Positions 26,429 through 38,652 of a stretch of DNA of 64,000 bases are shown here, piece by piece. Source of the stretch: Physella acuta (taxonomy: Eukaryota > Mollusca > Gastropoda > Physidae); the NCBI RefSeq assembly GCF_028476545.1, contig NW_026731810.1:248001-312000 (forward strand). The letters run 5' to 3'. Position numbers and translations under genes: made by a program. Under the pieces are notes generated by a model, which saw nothing but the letters and a program-made list of their open reading frames with translations, was not told the origin of the DNA and made no database searches. Positions within the stretch are counted from its first letter, which is position 1. Each line of letters opens with the position of its first letter.

Positions 26429-29400
26429 ATGTCCGACTTTGACTCAAACCCATTTGCTGATCCACGTCAGTCAAATCCGTTTTCGGTAAGTTTTATTTCT
26501 ATTGTAGATACAGTAATTCAGCAGTGGAATAGGTAGTGGTGTTAGATCTATTTTCAATTTCGATAAGAAACCAACTAAAACACTCGAAAGGAAGTATTCT
26601 CTACTCTCTACTCTACACTACTCCTCTACCTGCTGTACTGAGAGTGTTTACTAGTCTACACTCGAAACCTTTTTTTACTAGACTGAGCTAGATCTAGTAA
26701 AAATCTAGCTAGAAGACAGCTAAGGCCTAGAGTTTAGTTTAGAGTTTAGTTAGGGCTAGGGGCCCCTGGCTATTTAAAATAATTTTAAAAAATTGAGGGG
26801 CCTAGACGTCTAGATCTAGATTTTAGTAAGTATCTTCTAAGACTAGGCCTAAGTATTTAATATTAATTACTTTTATTAGGCCTAGTATTAGTAAAGTGTA
26901 GCCAGAACTGCCCCAAAGCCTAAATCAATAGAATAGATTATAGATCTAGGCTAACTAAATGGGTGTGGGGAAATTGCGAGACGCGAAAAGCGAAATGGCG
27001 AGGCGGGAAAATGCGAGAAGGTAATGCGAGACATACCTGCGGAATTAAGGGTAAACAGCGAGACACTTTTTGCGAAAAAAGTTTTTTCTTTTTTTTTTCC
27101 ATCTTTATTTATTTAAATTATTTTTTGTTTGTTTTAAAATAAACAAGCATTTAGCCATACCCTTTAACACGAGTGTTGTATGTTGTTATTTTTTATCTAG
27201 ATACTAAGAAGATAGATAGATCTATATCTAGATCTATCTATTTAAAAATCCTAACATCGTTGCTGTGCTACTGTCATCGCCCGCTCTTGTTAGCGAGAGG
27301 AAAATCCCGTCTCAGTCGGCATTAATTTAAAAATCTAGCCCGCTTATGTTTATACAAACGTGAGCTGTGTCATTGTGAATTGGTATAGTCTTGTCAGCAG
27401 GAGAGATATTTTGCAACATCTATTTATGGATTTTTGTACTTGCAAAAAGTGTAAAAGTATAAACAATTCTAAAAAGTGCAATTTATTTTTTTATTAAGTA
27501 ATTTTAATTACAAACAAAATTTACAAACAAAATCTTCTGAAACAGTCCTCAAACACACCTCGTGACACCATCTTTCACGCATAGTACACCCAACCCAGTT
27601 CATTAGACTCCCATTTATACATTTTTCTTTTGCTACTTCTTCCAATCCACATTCACAACATTTCACATTCTCATCACAGTTGACCTCCTCGTTCATCCCA
27701 CAAACAACACTGGCACCCATGTTCTCATCATCATCATCCGCACGCTCAACATCTGTTTTCCGTTTTTTATAATTTCCCAAAACCTTGTCTAATTTCGGTA
27801 AAAATGGAGTATTTTAATCAATTCCTATTATAATGTATTAAAACAGTTTTCTAAAACGCGAAAAAACGTCTAAAATTCTTTTTTCTAACATTGCTTTTTT
27901 ATAGTGTGACTTCACATCTACCCCCCCCCCCCTCCTCCCCCTCATCACACATCGTCATAAAATTACAGACCCCCCCCCCTACGAGTGTGACGTCATTTAT
28001 GGAAGACCCCAAATAACACCACCACCAAAACCAAAAAATTCAGATAAGTTCAACTTGGTTTTAAAAATATTTGAAGTAGGCCCATAGCTTACGATATAGC
28101 ACGAGCAACTGATAATATCGGTGACGTCACTTTATTTTGTTGTATCCAAATGATGTAGGCATTTCCTTGTGCTTAGATTTATATGGTAAAAAAAGCTAGA
28201 AAAAAATCGTAGGCGGCGGCTATAATACAAAATTTCTATGCAACAATAGAAAATATGTTTGCGGCGGCAGCGGATCCGGGACGGCGATCTTCAAAGACGG
28301 TAAACCAGGCGGCCTCGGCGTTCCACACAAAAGACAGAAGTTGATCTATCGTCGGCGGTATTTCCGTCGGTTTCGAACAAGGTGGTATTCTAAGTCGACA
28401 CAAAAGATGGGGGGAGTTGACAAATCATCAGTATGTCTAGCGACGGAAAAATCGGAAGTTTTAACAATGTAAACGAAACGTCTTTGAAGTCTTGACCAAA
28501 TACCACCGAAAATCGGGTGCGGTAAATTTTTCGCAGAAATCTTCGCATTTCAACACCACCCAGCGTAAGTATCGGCTTGTGGTAAAATGCGAGACAAAAA
28601 AGTCACGTGATCGACCATTTTCCCGCCTCGCCATTTCGCTTTTCGCGTCTCGCAATTTCCCCACACCCTAACTAAATGGCTAGGCCTAATCATCTAATCA
28701 TTCTAAATCTAATGCCAATGCAATAATGTAGGCATTTTAGTAAAAATGTTTCTAAAATGGCCAAGGCTATTCCCAGCCTGTAATATACTTTTAACTTTTA
28801 GTATCTTGTTAAATTATGTTTATAGCAAAAAGCTCTAATAAAAACAAAACTGACAGATTGGCTGTGAACCTGGTCAAACTTTAGTACTAGTACACAAGCA
28901 AGGTAAAACTCCATTTTAGCGTAATTTATTCTCCGTTGCTTGTTTACCTCCAGTTGAGCGTATTTTATTATAACAACCGAAACACACCAAAACATTAGGA
29001 AAACACGATTTATTTTTTGTATTGTATTTTTGTTTTAGCAAATGAATAAAAATGAATATTTAAAAAAACACGACTTGTTTATTTGTATTGTATTTCTTTT
29101 TTAAAAAGGCATTTGTCTCATGGTGAAACTGATACACTGTTAATTATTCTGTTTTATATTTTTGTATTTATGCAATAAATGTACAAACTCTGTGTTTTTT
29201 AATTTGACAGTTTTGCCAAAACTGAAAAAATATTTTACTATAGAGTTGTATGTTATTTAAATTCATAGTAAATCTACAATTCTTCCCAATATTTTGATAT
29301 ATGTATTAAGGATGATTTTTTGTATGAGTAAATTTCTGACTTTTAAAAAAAAAATTGATGTGGGGTCGTCCATAAATGACGTCACGCTCGTAAGGGAGAG

Positions 29401-32400
29401 GGGGGTCCGCAATTTTGTGACGGTGTGTGATGAGGGGGAGGGGATGGGGTTTTAGATGGTGTGACATCACTTTTTTGCATTATAAAAAAGCAATGTTAGA
29501 AAAACGAGTTTTAGCCGTTATTTCGCGTTTTAGAAAACGGTTTTAATAAATTGAAATATGAATTGATCAAAATACTCTATGTTGACAGAGTTCTGACAAG
29601 ATTTTTGAAAAATTATCGATGTTTTAAGAAAAACTCAACAGAAATTTTGAGGGGGGGGGGGGGGTTGTAGGCTGAGGTGTGACGTCATTTTAGGGGGGGT
29701 CTGACTTTTTGTGACGACGTGTAACGGAGGGGAGGGGAGGTAAAAATCGTAAAAAAGCGTGTCACAAAAAAGCAAGACCCCCCCCCCCCAAATGACGTAG
29801 CACCATCTGAACCACCCCCCCCTCATCACACACCGTCACAAAATTACGGACCCCCCTCCTCCCCCTTTATGGACGACCTCTAACATTATTTTTTTTTAAA
29901 TGACAACGTGAGTTGTCACACTTTCTCTAACACTCCAAGCCATCCCTCACCAAATTCCACCACCACCCCCCCCCCCCCCGGCCCACTTTCGGCAGCATTA
30001 TTGTGCCTTTTAATGCTTTAATTCAGTTTAGTTGAAATTGGAAACCTTAATTGTACAAAGTGTGCATCTCTATTTTTGTAACCAACAAACAAAGCACTTC
30101 AGTCAGTCTCTTTGTTGTTTTTTAATCATTTGTTAAAACAAAAATACAATACAAATAAATAAGTCGTGTTTTTTAAACATTCATTTTATTCATTTGTGAA
30201 AACAAAAATACAATACAAAAAATAAGTCGTGTTTTTCTAATGTTTTGGTGTGTTTCGGTTATTATAATAAAATACGCTCAACTGGAGGTAAACAAGCAAC
30301 GGAGAATAAAATACGCTAAAATGGAGTTTTACCCACAAGCAAGTAACTGTAAAAAACCAAGCATACAATAAACCACTGGACCAAAGAATCAGTTTTGTTT
30401 TTTAATAAAAAAATAGTGGCTTATGTTTTTATTTAATTTTTTCCCCCTCAGGACCCATCTGTTCAGCAAGCTGCTGGGGGTGGTCACAGGCAGGGAGCTT
30501 TAGATGACTTCAACCCCTTTGCTGATGGAAATCAAACTCGTCCTGCAAATCAAGTTTGTATTTTATAATTTAGTTTACTTGATCAGATAAATAAATCACC
30601 TACTTACTTAATACTTTAATTTGTTGACTCCATTTTCAACTTCATTAGTGTTGATTATCAATCTGTTCTATTGAATAAATAATAGCAATAATGTTGTAAT
30701 TAAAACTATGGAAAAAGAAAAAACTAAATTTATTATTGTTGTGACGTTGAAAACAATGTAAATCTTGATATATGTCATTAGGGTGTTCCACCACCTCGAT
30801 CAGCACAAACACAGCCAGCAATAATGACTCCCTCTGAAGATCCTCCCCCATATTCGCAAGTAGGTGCTCAGAAAGTTGATACAAGCGAACTGCAGAAGAG
30901 ACAAGAGGTATTTTTTATAATTAGATTTTTACTATTGTTTTTATGAAGACTTTAAATTTGTTTTTTTTATTTTGTTATATGCTAACTATTGAATTATATG
31001 TGAGAAGTAATTATAATTTTAAAGCTTCTCAACTTTTGATTGCTCTAATAGCTAGGCATGTGTAGTTGATAGTTGTACTGTTAATAACTCAATTTGGATT
31101 TTTGCTTAGAAAATGGTAGTTATATTCTCAGTAATAAAAGTTAACTTTATAGTCAAATGCTTCCTATTAGTCAGAGTATGTCATGGATGTAGATACAAGT
31201 GTCCACAACGATATAGGAGAGGTCAGTTTAAAGTTGCTAAATAACCCATCCATCATTCGATATTTATTCCCTTTCGAATTGTATCTCTACAAACAAGTTT
31301 TGAATTTTAAAAATGTCACGAGATGCTGAATATTTGAACTCCCTCTTAAAAATCTTTTTCATAAAATGGCTTTAGAGGGTTAATTTGTGCACACTTGAAT
31401 CTGCTTTGATAAAAAAAAATCATATTATGGGACAAAAAAACCCTGAACATATTAGTCATTTTACATTCTAAAATAGCATTCACCTTTGCTGGGGCCATTT
31501 GCATCACTACTTGAAAGGGAGGAGGTTAGTCATAATTTTAGTTAATCCTTTCAAACCATGTTCCAGAGACCATCAATGCTTGTTCCAGAAATGTTTTTCA
31601 GGTCATTGCTGCTGAGTAGATATCAATTTTGATTCTAGAAACTACTCTTTGGCCATACTCCTCCTGTTTTCTGTTGTTACTTAACTCGCAAACAAGCCAT
31701 TTTATGATAATCCATCCCCCTTACTGTCCTGATTAAAAAAATGCCAATCACCAGCTTGCTTGTTTAGTACAATCTAGTATATTGTTTTTTTTTTAAATTG
31801 ATAAGTAATTCTTATTCACTCTTTATTTTAAAATTGTGAACATATTTTCCCATTGACAAATGCATTTACATTTCCCCCGCAACTAAACCAAAGCTTAGTC
31901 TATACATGTCAAAGATTTTATGTCCTAATTGTACAAATATAATTGTAAAACTTTATTCATAAATTTAATATAAAATTCCTGCATCTGGTATCATCCATAA
32001 ATGCTGTCACTCGGGGGGGGGGGGGGGGGGGGAGAGAGAAAGACAGAACAGAGAGAGATAGAATTTTTGTGATGATGCATGACTCAGGAAGGGGTGGGAA
32101 TGTGATGACACACTTTTGCATTTAACAGAGTTAGAAACTGAGTGTTAGAAGTTATTTTCATCTTTAAAAGACTTCTTGATTGTAGTAAAATTCATTGAAA
32201 AACTCAATGTTTGCTGAGCTCAGTTAATCATTTAGATGGAAATCGCTTTTTAAAAAAAACAAAAATTTTAATATAAATGTGGTGGTAGACTGAGATTTAT
32301 GCCGTTGTACGGTGTTGGAAGGTCTGGCCTTTTTGAAAGTGTGTGAAGTTGAAAGGGGGGTTTTGAATTGTGATGACATTTGTGGATGACCCCTTAGACA

Positions 32401-35400
32401 TTTCACATTGTTATGTTAAAATTAATGGCATAAAATTCTCAAGTTTGGAAGACTCAAATAGAGGTAAAATAGCAAAGCTTTAACACTTAACATTGAGCCC
32501 TCATGAATGTGAAAAAGATGTTCATCTCAAGTTGATCATTATATTCTCTGTTTTGCTTATGTTATTGCTTCAACAAAAACACACATGATCAACACCAATG
32601 TACCTACAAAATTCCAATAGACTATGTTGTTCTATAGCTTAATTTCTTTTTGCTTCATAACCTCACCACATTTTCCCCTATAAAATAAGCCCATTCTCAC
32701 TCTTTTTTTTTAAATTTATGGAAACAAAATACATTTTATATTGATACTTAATAATTTGTTTGGTAAGAACATTATGAGTATTGTGCTTATTTAAAAAGAC
32801 ATAATCAAAACTAAACAACGAAAAATATTTTATTGATCTTGTAGCAGGTAAGAATCTTATTTTAACATTTTACTGTATAGCATTTGCTGTCCTGAGGTAC
32901 TGATGTTACAGTGTCCATAATTACATAGTTGTTGTTTTTTTTTTTTTTGTAAGCTTCATCTGATTAACTTTCATGTATATATATTCTATTAGTTTATGTA
33001 TGCATCTTTATTTTTTTATTTGATTTCTCCTAAGTTATTTTCTGTTTTTCTTATTATAGGAGCTTGAAAGAAAAGCTGCTGAATTACAGAGAAAAGAGCA
33101 AGAGTTAAAAAATGCTAATTTTTCAGGAAGTAAGTTTTAAAATAATTTTTAAATTGAATATTGATTGGTCACATATTTACTTTTACCACTCAGTCATTTA
33201 ATAAAATAATATAAGTCATTACAGAGTACTGCACAGAAATATATTTTGCACACACACAATGCTTTCTTAGAGAATTATCCCTCTCCCTCATTATAGATTG
33301 TTCTTAGCATTATCATTATCAGTAATTTACAATCAGCTTTTTTGTTCGTATTTATTTTTTTCAGAGAGGGAAAACAACTGGCCCCCATTGCCCAAATTTT
33401 TCCCTGTAGGTCCATGCTTTTATCAAGATTTTAATGTAGATATACCCTTAGAATTTCAAAGGATTGTCAAAATAGCATATTATCTTTGGTGGTGTAAGTA
33501 TTATTTATACATTCTTTTTGGTAATGTCTTAATGCGCTCAAACTACTAATTGTTCATTAATTTCTGTGTAGCAACAGAAACTACGCTTAATTTATCACTA
33601 GTTGTAATTTTTGTTAGTCTTTTTAAAGTATAGAAAATTTGTTATTCTAAATTACTGAGTGAAAACAAAACTAATAAAAGTACCTTTGTTGTTGAATCAA
33701 GCTTTGCTTATGATATAACTATTAGTGATATTAAAAAGAAGATAGTTCCTGTGAGAACATTGAATTTATATTTAATACAGCATTTTGTGTACGGGTGGAG
33801 AGTAACAGGAAATGAAAAAAGAATTTTCAAATGCGGAGTTTCCCTGTTGGAATTCAGATTTTGTGAAGGAAAAGTTTTTAATAGGAAATTTTTGAAAACT
33901 AATAAATTTTAGGCAAAATATATTGCCTTCAAAATTTTAGGAATCCTGGAAAGCTCCTAAAATTCCATAGAAAAGTTAAATTATGAAAACATTATTTTCT
34001 TTGGAAATTTAGGAAATATGCCCTTACATTTAAATTGTTAATAGCAAGTGGTTAATACACTAAAAAGAAATGTTCAAGAGTTAGTCCTCATTATTTAGTT
34101 TTTCTTCCTGTCAAAAAAGTATGAAGGCTTATCGATTGAAAAACAAACAAACAATGGTTGAAATTCATAGGATTGTTTAAGAATATTTACAATTTAAATT
34201 AATGTTAATATTTTCAATGCATCTATTCATTTCTAACATTTTTTTATTTACAGTTCACGTGTTTGTACTGTTCCTGAATATTTTAGGAAGCATGGCATAC
34301 TTTATTACTGACAGTAGTAGTGGTGGAGCAACATTTGGTCTGTCCATTCTCTGGTTTATTTTGTTTACACCTTGCTCATTTGTGTGCTGGTATCGGCCAC
34401 TTTACAAGGCATTTAGGTAATTTTTCTATATATAACTATTATAACAATTATTGCTTTACTATAAAAATTTTAAAATAAAACTTTTCATTTTTAACTACAG
34501 TAGGTACTTCTTAATACTTAGCTGCTTCAGACAGTCTTTTAAAAATTAAATAGTTGACTGTAGTTGCAAGATCTTTATTGATTCGTTTCCTTTAAAAATT
34601 GGTAAAATTTCTCAGAGAAAGTTTACACAAGTAATACATTTAATTGGAAATCATAGATAGAGATTTTTATAGATTTAAAATAAAAATTATTATTTTTTGC
34701 AGGAGTGACAGCTCATTCAATTTCTTTGTGTTTTTCTTCATATTTTTCTTCCAATTTTGTGTTTATGTGGTCCAGTGTTTGGGCATTACTAATTTTACAG
34801 TGTAAGTATACTTTTGCTTTTGTTATTTTTAACGGAAATTATTAACCTTCACCGTCTGTCAACAATACTTATACAAGCTTGCATAATTGCCATCCACTGA
34901 TGTCATCTACTAAGAGGGAGGTTATTTTTTTACTAACCATAGTAATGCAATGGTAAAAGGTGTGGGGGGTTGAAGAGCTGTAACATGGCACCTTTTTATA
35001 GTCCACATAAGATGTAAAACAAAATGGGTAAATTATCTGTGTTTATTTGTGGGGGGGGGGGGGTGTATTTAGAACTTTGTGATATCATTTCAGAGGTGGG
35101 ATCAGATTTTATGTGATGGGTTGGGGTAAGATTTCCTAAAAAAAAATCAATTTATTCAGTGTTGTGACACAGGTACACATTCATCAGTTATCCCATAAAT
35201 TTGTGGGTTAAGTGTCCCATCCAAATCTATCAGAATAGTAATGTCCCTTGATTTATTAGTTTGTTTTGGCATCCACATTAAAGTTCATGTCATACGTTTT
35301 TTTGCTTTTTTCTTCTGTGGCATGTTTTCCCAGCCATGATGTACTTACAGCGATACTGATTTTTAATGGACCAAAACTCATCATGATAAAAATGTGTTTT

Positions 35401-38400
35401 TGTGCTCTTATAGTAGACGGGGTAGATAATGGTATGCCTAGGGCAGACATTTAAAAATGAAAATGGGTGTATTCTACCCACGACATTCGGTGAAGGTTAA
35501 TAAATACTACAATAGCTACAGAAACTGGTTAGATTTGTAAATTGGATAAGCAACACTGTTTTCATGACATTTCTATTTCTTGTCATCTGTATTATTCCAT
35601 CTCCAGCGGAATCATTTCTGGTCTGACAATAGTGGGAAAAAACATAGCTGTCGGACTTATCATGATTTTTATTGGCATTTTTTTTGCCATTTTGGCAGTG
35701 ATGGCATTTGCTATCCTAATCAAGGTAGATTAGGTTCAACGTGTAATTTTGATTCTGTCTGCATGATTGGCTTCTCTGTTAATTGGATTTCACATGCTTT
35801 AGTGGGAATAAATTCCAACTTGCTTTCAGTGTAGTTTAGATACATAAAACAATGAAAATCTAATTTTATAGGATATTAATATTTAACCATCTCCCTTTTT
35901 CTATAAATACAACATTTTGTTTTATTATAATTTTTAAATTAAGCAACAATTAAAATAAACGAGTCAATGTACTTTTATAAGCTATCTCTATTAACTAGGT
36001 AAAATACAGTTAAATGTTGCATGCATGTGAGCATGAGTTAAGAGAAATGCAAATATGAGCCATTAGCTATAACATGCAAAGAGCTTTAAAAGTAAATGCT
36101 CATTGCATGCATATTAAGTATTTTAATGCAAAAAAAATCAGCATTCAGTTGCTTTCTGCACATTTTAAATTAAGTATAAATGATTTTAGGGAGCTTGAAC
36201 CACTAATAAACCTTTTTTGTTTACTTTTTATCACACTGGGTCAATTTTTAGTGGTAATATATAGATTGGTTAAGATACAAGTGTTCAGTGGTATACTTTC
36301 CATTTTACAGGTACTTTGATAGCATTTCTAACATGACCACCTAACTATTTATTCTAAACATTGTCTATTTTATATTATTATAAATCATGGTTGTATGAAA
36401 ATATACATTGCTACATTTGTTTATTCAACTAAATGTTTCCTACTACTTTCTCTTTTTAATTCAAATGTTTGTCAATATCACTTATACAAGTTATATTATA
36501 ACTTGGAATTTAACAATGCAGTTTTTCAATAAATGTGCACACATTTAGTTGAGTAAATAATTAGCAAATAGTAAATGTAAGTACCTTATTCTGTTCATAT
36601 TTGTGAATAGAGGTTGGATAAATGGCCTCTCAAATCTTAGCAAGTCATCAGGCGCAGGAGCTTTTATGCTTGTTATAGCCTTCCTTTTTACATTGGAAGC
36701 AGTGGCTACAATGGTTTACTTGATAAAGGTAGGGGAATAAACTGTTAATGTTTCTTGTTTTAAACTGACTGAAAATAAGGTTTGCATTTATACAAATATT
36801 TACGCCAAACAAATGCTATAAAGGTTACATAGAAATGCATGTAAAAAAGCTCAGCAATCAAGATTTGCTTAGTTAATTTAAAATAAAATGCCAGCTTTTA
36901 TTGTTTCAATAAGCTCAACCATTACGGTTAAAAATAGCTGTTGTTGCATGGACAGTGATACCTTCTAGCATTATTGTGTTTTGTTATTTGTTTGGTTTTT
37001 ACATTTTTGTTCAGGGGTATTATTTTTACACATTAAACATGTTACGGTTAATTGCAGTTATTTAATGTTTTCCCATGGTTTTTGTAATTAATAGCATAGT
37101 ATAAAAAAGGCTCCAAGAGTTCGTGATCGTAAAATAATTCTTTTGCTCCCTTAAAAGGTGCATAAGTATACTTAACTATTAAGTTTTATTAGTCTTTTAT
37201 TTTTAAAAAGGACCATACAATATATCCAACTAGCAAAGCAAATCACATTTGCATAATAAATTGTCGTAAATTTACATTTGACCAACATTTACCATATCTA
37301 AAGAAATGGTACAAATTATTAAGTCAAATAACTACTTGAGTTATGTCAGCATCCCATAGATTCATGCTTTGTCACACACACTAACCCGGATAACACCCAT
37401 CACCAGCTGCTTATTTATTTTGGATTATGCTAGCTATTTCATGTTGAAGGATTAAGTTGAATGCTTGGTAGTTTAGACCAAGTTGAACTACTTGATAGCC
37501 AACTGCTGGAAAGGCGATGGCAGAATGGTTGCTAAACATAGAGTTCAATCTGCTCATATGTTGTCCGACTTTTCAGTTAAAAACATTGGTGATCTTTAAG
37601 ACTTAAAATTATTAATTTAATAACAAACATTACATCACATCACATAATGTTTACATCACATGCTTCAAATATTTTTCTAAAAAAAATAGCTGTGTATATC
37701 TGTAAATCCTTTAAGATAACACTTAGATATCACTTGTTGAATTTTAAAATTAAGTTAATTATATAAAACTAACTCCTTTCTTTATTTATATGCCCCATAA
37801 GCCATATTATGCCAACTCAACCAAAATAAAAGTATTGGTTATAAGTTAACACCAATATATATAGATTTTTACTAAACTAGTTGTATTGTTTTGCACAAAA
37901 TACAACTCCATTTTTATTCTAGCACACCTCACATGCATGGGCTTTAATTAGCATCTTTTATTGTCTAGTACTATTGTAGTATGTAGTTATAATTAATTTT
38001 AACTTGATAATTAATTTAGAGCCTGGTTTTTTATTTTGTCAAACTAGAACTAATCTGGGGATCCTCAATACCTGATTCTTTTCGTAATCAGTCCATATCC
38101 ACCTATAAAAAAACATGTCAGATACACCCTTCCCACTCATAATTTGATGACACCTCCCCCCACCCCCAATATTCAATGCTATCAACTTGATACCACAATG
38201 GTGAAATCCAGTTGAATATGCAACTTAAAGTATTAATTTCAATTATATTTTAAATGCCAGTGGAGTTTTAATGCTAAATATTTCTTATTTAAATTCATAA
38301 GTGATTAGAGTTACCCCAAGATTTATTACTCTTTGAGTGTTAATGTACAAAATGGAATTCTAAATGTCTAGAATTAAATGGATTGATCCTAGTTACTTTT

Positions 38401-38652
38401 AGATTAATACTTTTTAGAGATAGTGTATTTTTGTATTGTTAAAGCTACTAGAAGATGAACTAACCATTTCTAAACCATTTCCTTAAGGTGCACCGCATCT
38501 ACAGAAGTACAGGGGCTAGTTTTCAGAAAGCTCAGGCTGAGTTTGCCTCTGGTGTGATGAGGAATGAAGCAGTTCGGGGTGTTGCTGCTGATGCTGCTGC
38601 CGGAGCAGCCAGAAGTGCAGTGTCAGGTTATGGCAGTGAAAACCGGTATTAA
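26429..38652 (+). CDS. SCAMP: Secretory carrier-associated membrane protein (SCAMP)
   Basis: Four-pass membrane protein of recycling and secretory vesicles. Coding exons: 26429-26485, 30452-30553, 30782-30907, 33060-33129, 33365-33493, 34254-34416, 34703-34801, then either 35607-35724 or 36611-36728, then 38488-38652. With one of the pair, the product is 342 aa (human SCAMP1 is 338). The N-tail has three NPF motifs (SNPFAD, SNPFS, FNPFAD), which bind EH-domain proteins in the family. A PPPY motif follows near residue 76, then a charged coiled coil at about 91-115. The core starts with [31 protein letters not shown] (206-216) is the SCAMP 'E peptide' between TM2 and TM3, known to act in exocytosis. 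TM4 is encoded by the alternative exon, and exon 9 encodes the tail with [12 protein letters not shown]. Intron 1 (about 4 kb) is filled by transposons. Confidence 0.97.
27508..27780 (-). pseudogene. PHD-like Cys/His-rich fragment inside the MULE-like element
   Basis: A 90-residue open frame whose C-terminal half has the pattern CCECG, WVGC, WCHEVC and FVCKFC. This resembles the PHD-type zinc fingers that end many animal DNA-transposon proteins. The N-terminus starts MGNYKKRK and is acidic after that. It is probably a leftover of a transposon-borne gene; the domain call is by eye. Confidence 0.5.
27781..28010 (-). repeat. single arm of family C inside the MULE-like element
   Basis: Read on the minus strand from 28010, it aligns nearly base for base with 29362-29620, including CATAAATGACGTCAC, GTGTGTGATGAGGGGGAGG and AAAAAAGCAATGTTAGAAAAA. 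The two copies are therefore inverted relative to each other, 1.3 kb apart. Confidence 0.8.
28902..30333. mobile_element. foldback TIR element, 1432 bp, in SCAMP intron 1
   Basis: Inverted arms of about 200 bp (28902-29105 and about 30128-30333) start GGTAAAACTCCATTTTAGCG. They are flanked by perfect 9-bp repeats CACAAGCAA (28893-28901 and 30334-30342). Each arm has an internal tandem duplication around AATACAATACAAA and AAGTCGTGTTT. No transposase coding. The centre is occupied by another palindromic element (29362-29880). Confidence 0.9.
29362..29880. mobile_element. nested palindromic MITE, family C (GTCGTCCATAAA ends)
   Basis: Left end GGGGTCGTCCATAAATGACG and right end TTTATGGACGACCTC are inverted. 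The interior is a long G-run/C-run palindrome with GTGACGGTGTGTGATGAGG and its complement. It sits at the centre of the foldback element. No clear target duplication. Confidence 0.8.
31171..31221 (+). other. SCAMP: candidate 51-nt SCAMP cassette exon
   Basis: In the intron between SCAMP exons 3 and 4, TTCCTATTAG is followed by 51 nt with no stop and then GTCAGT. It codes the acidic peptide [17 protein letters not shown]. Flanking exons meet at phase 0, so 17 residues would be added between LQKRQE and ELERKAAEL, just before the coiled coil. Signals are moderate and no conserved counterpart is known to me, so this is a prediction. Confidence 0.35.
31986..32394. mobile_element. older family C copy in SCAMP intron 3
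   Basis: Ends TATCATCCATAAATGCTGTCAC and, inverted, GGGGTCATCCACAAATGTCATC, with GGTGGGAATGTGATGACACA inside. More diverged than 29362-29880. No target duplication found. Confidence 0.6.
34895..35150. repeat. probable degraded family C copy
   Basis: TGTGATATCATTTCAGAGG and GATTTTATGTGATGGGTTGG follow the order of the family C interior (GTGTGACGTCATTTTAGG, GACTTTTTGTGACGACG). Ends not definable. Confidence 0.35.
35607..35724 (+). other. SCAMP: SCAMP alternative exon 8a (TM4)
   Basis: Preceded by CTCCAG and followed by GTAGAT. It is 118 nt, entered in phase 2 and left in phase 0, and codes 39 aa beginning [16 protein letters not shown]. The [12 protein letters not shown] part resembles vertebrate SCAMP NIPVGIMMIIIA. 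It sits 886 nt before exon 8b, which has the same length and phases. Because 118 is not a multiple of 3, using both or neither exon would break the frame, so they should be mutually exclusive. Confidence 0.85.
36611..36728 (+). other. SCAMP: SCAMP alternative exon 8b (TM4)
   Basis: Preceded by TGAATAG and followed by GTAGGG. It is 118 nt with phases identical to exon 8a, coding 39 aa beginning [16 protein letters not shown]. The GWI start matches the usual SCAMP GWISSL/GWIDGI, while the middle of the helix differs strongly from 8a. Either exon joins V249 on the left to [12 protein letters not shown] on the right. Confidence 0.87.

Larger units (their letters stand above)
26961..28668. mobile_element. 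MULE-like TIR element, 1708 bp, in SCAMP intron 1
   Basis: Perfect 53-bp terminal inverted repeats (26961-27013, 28616-28668) start GGGTGTGGGGAAATTGCG. They are flanked by 9-bp direct repeats TAACTAAAT (26952-26960 and 28669-28677). Long TIRs plus a 9-bp duplication point to the Mutator/MULE superfamily. The only plausible coding remnant is the Cys-rich frame at 27508-27780. The element carries one arm of the CATAAATGACGTCA palindrome family (27781-28010). Confidence 0.85.

Noticed and set aside
32840-32850. A 3-nt SCAMP microexon (CAG between TTGTAG and GTAAGA)
   Set aside because: Splice-like letters are present, but a single codon without conservation cannot be supported.
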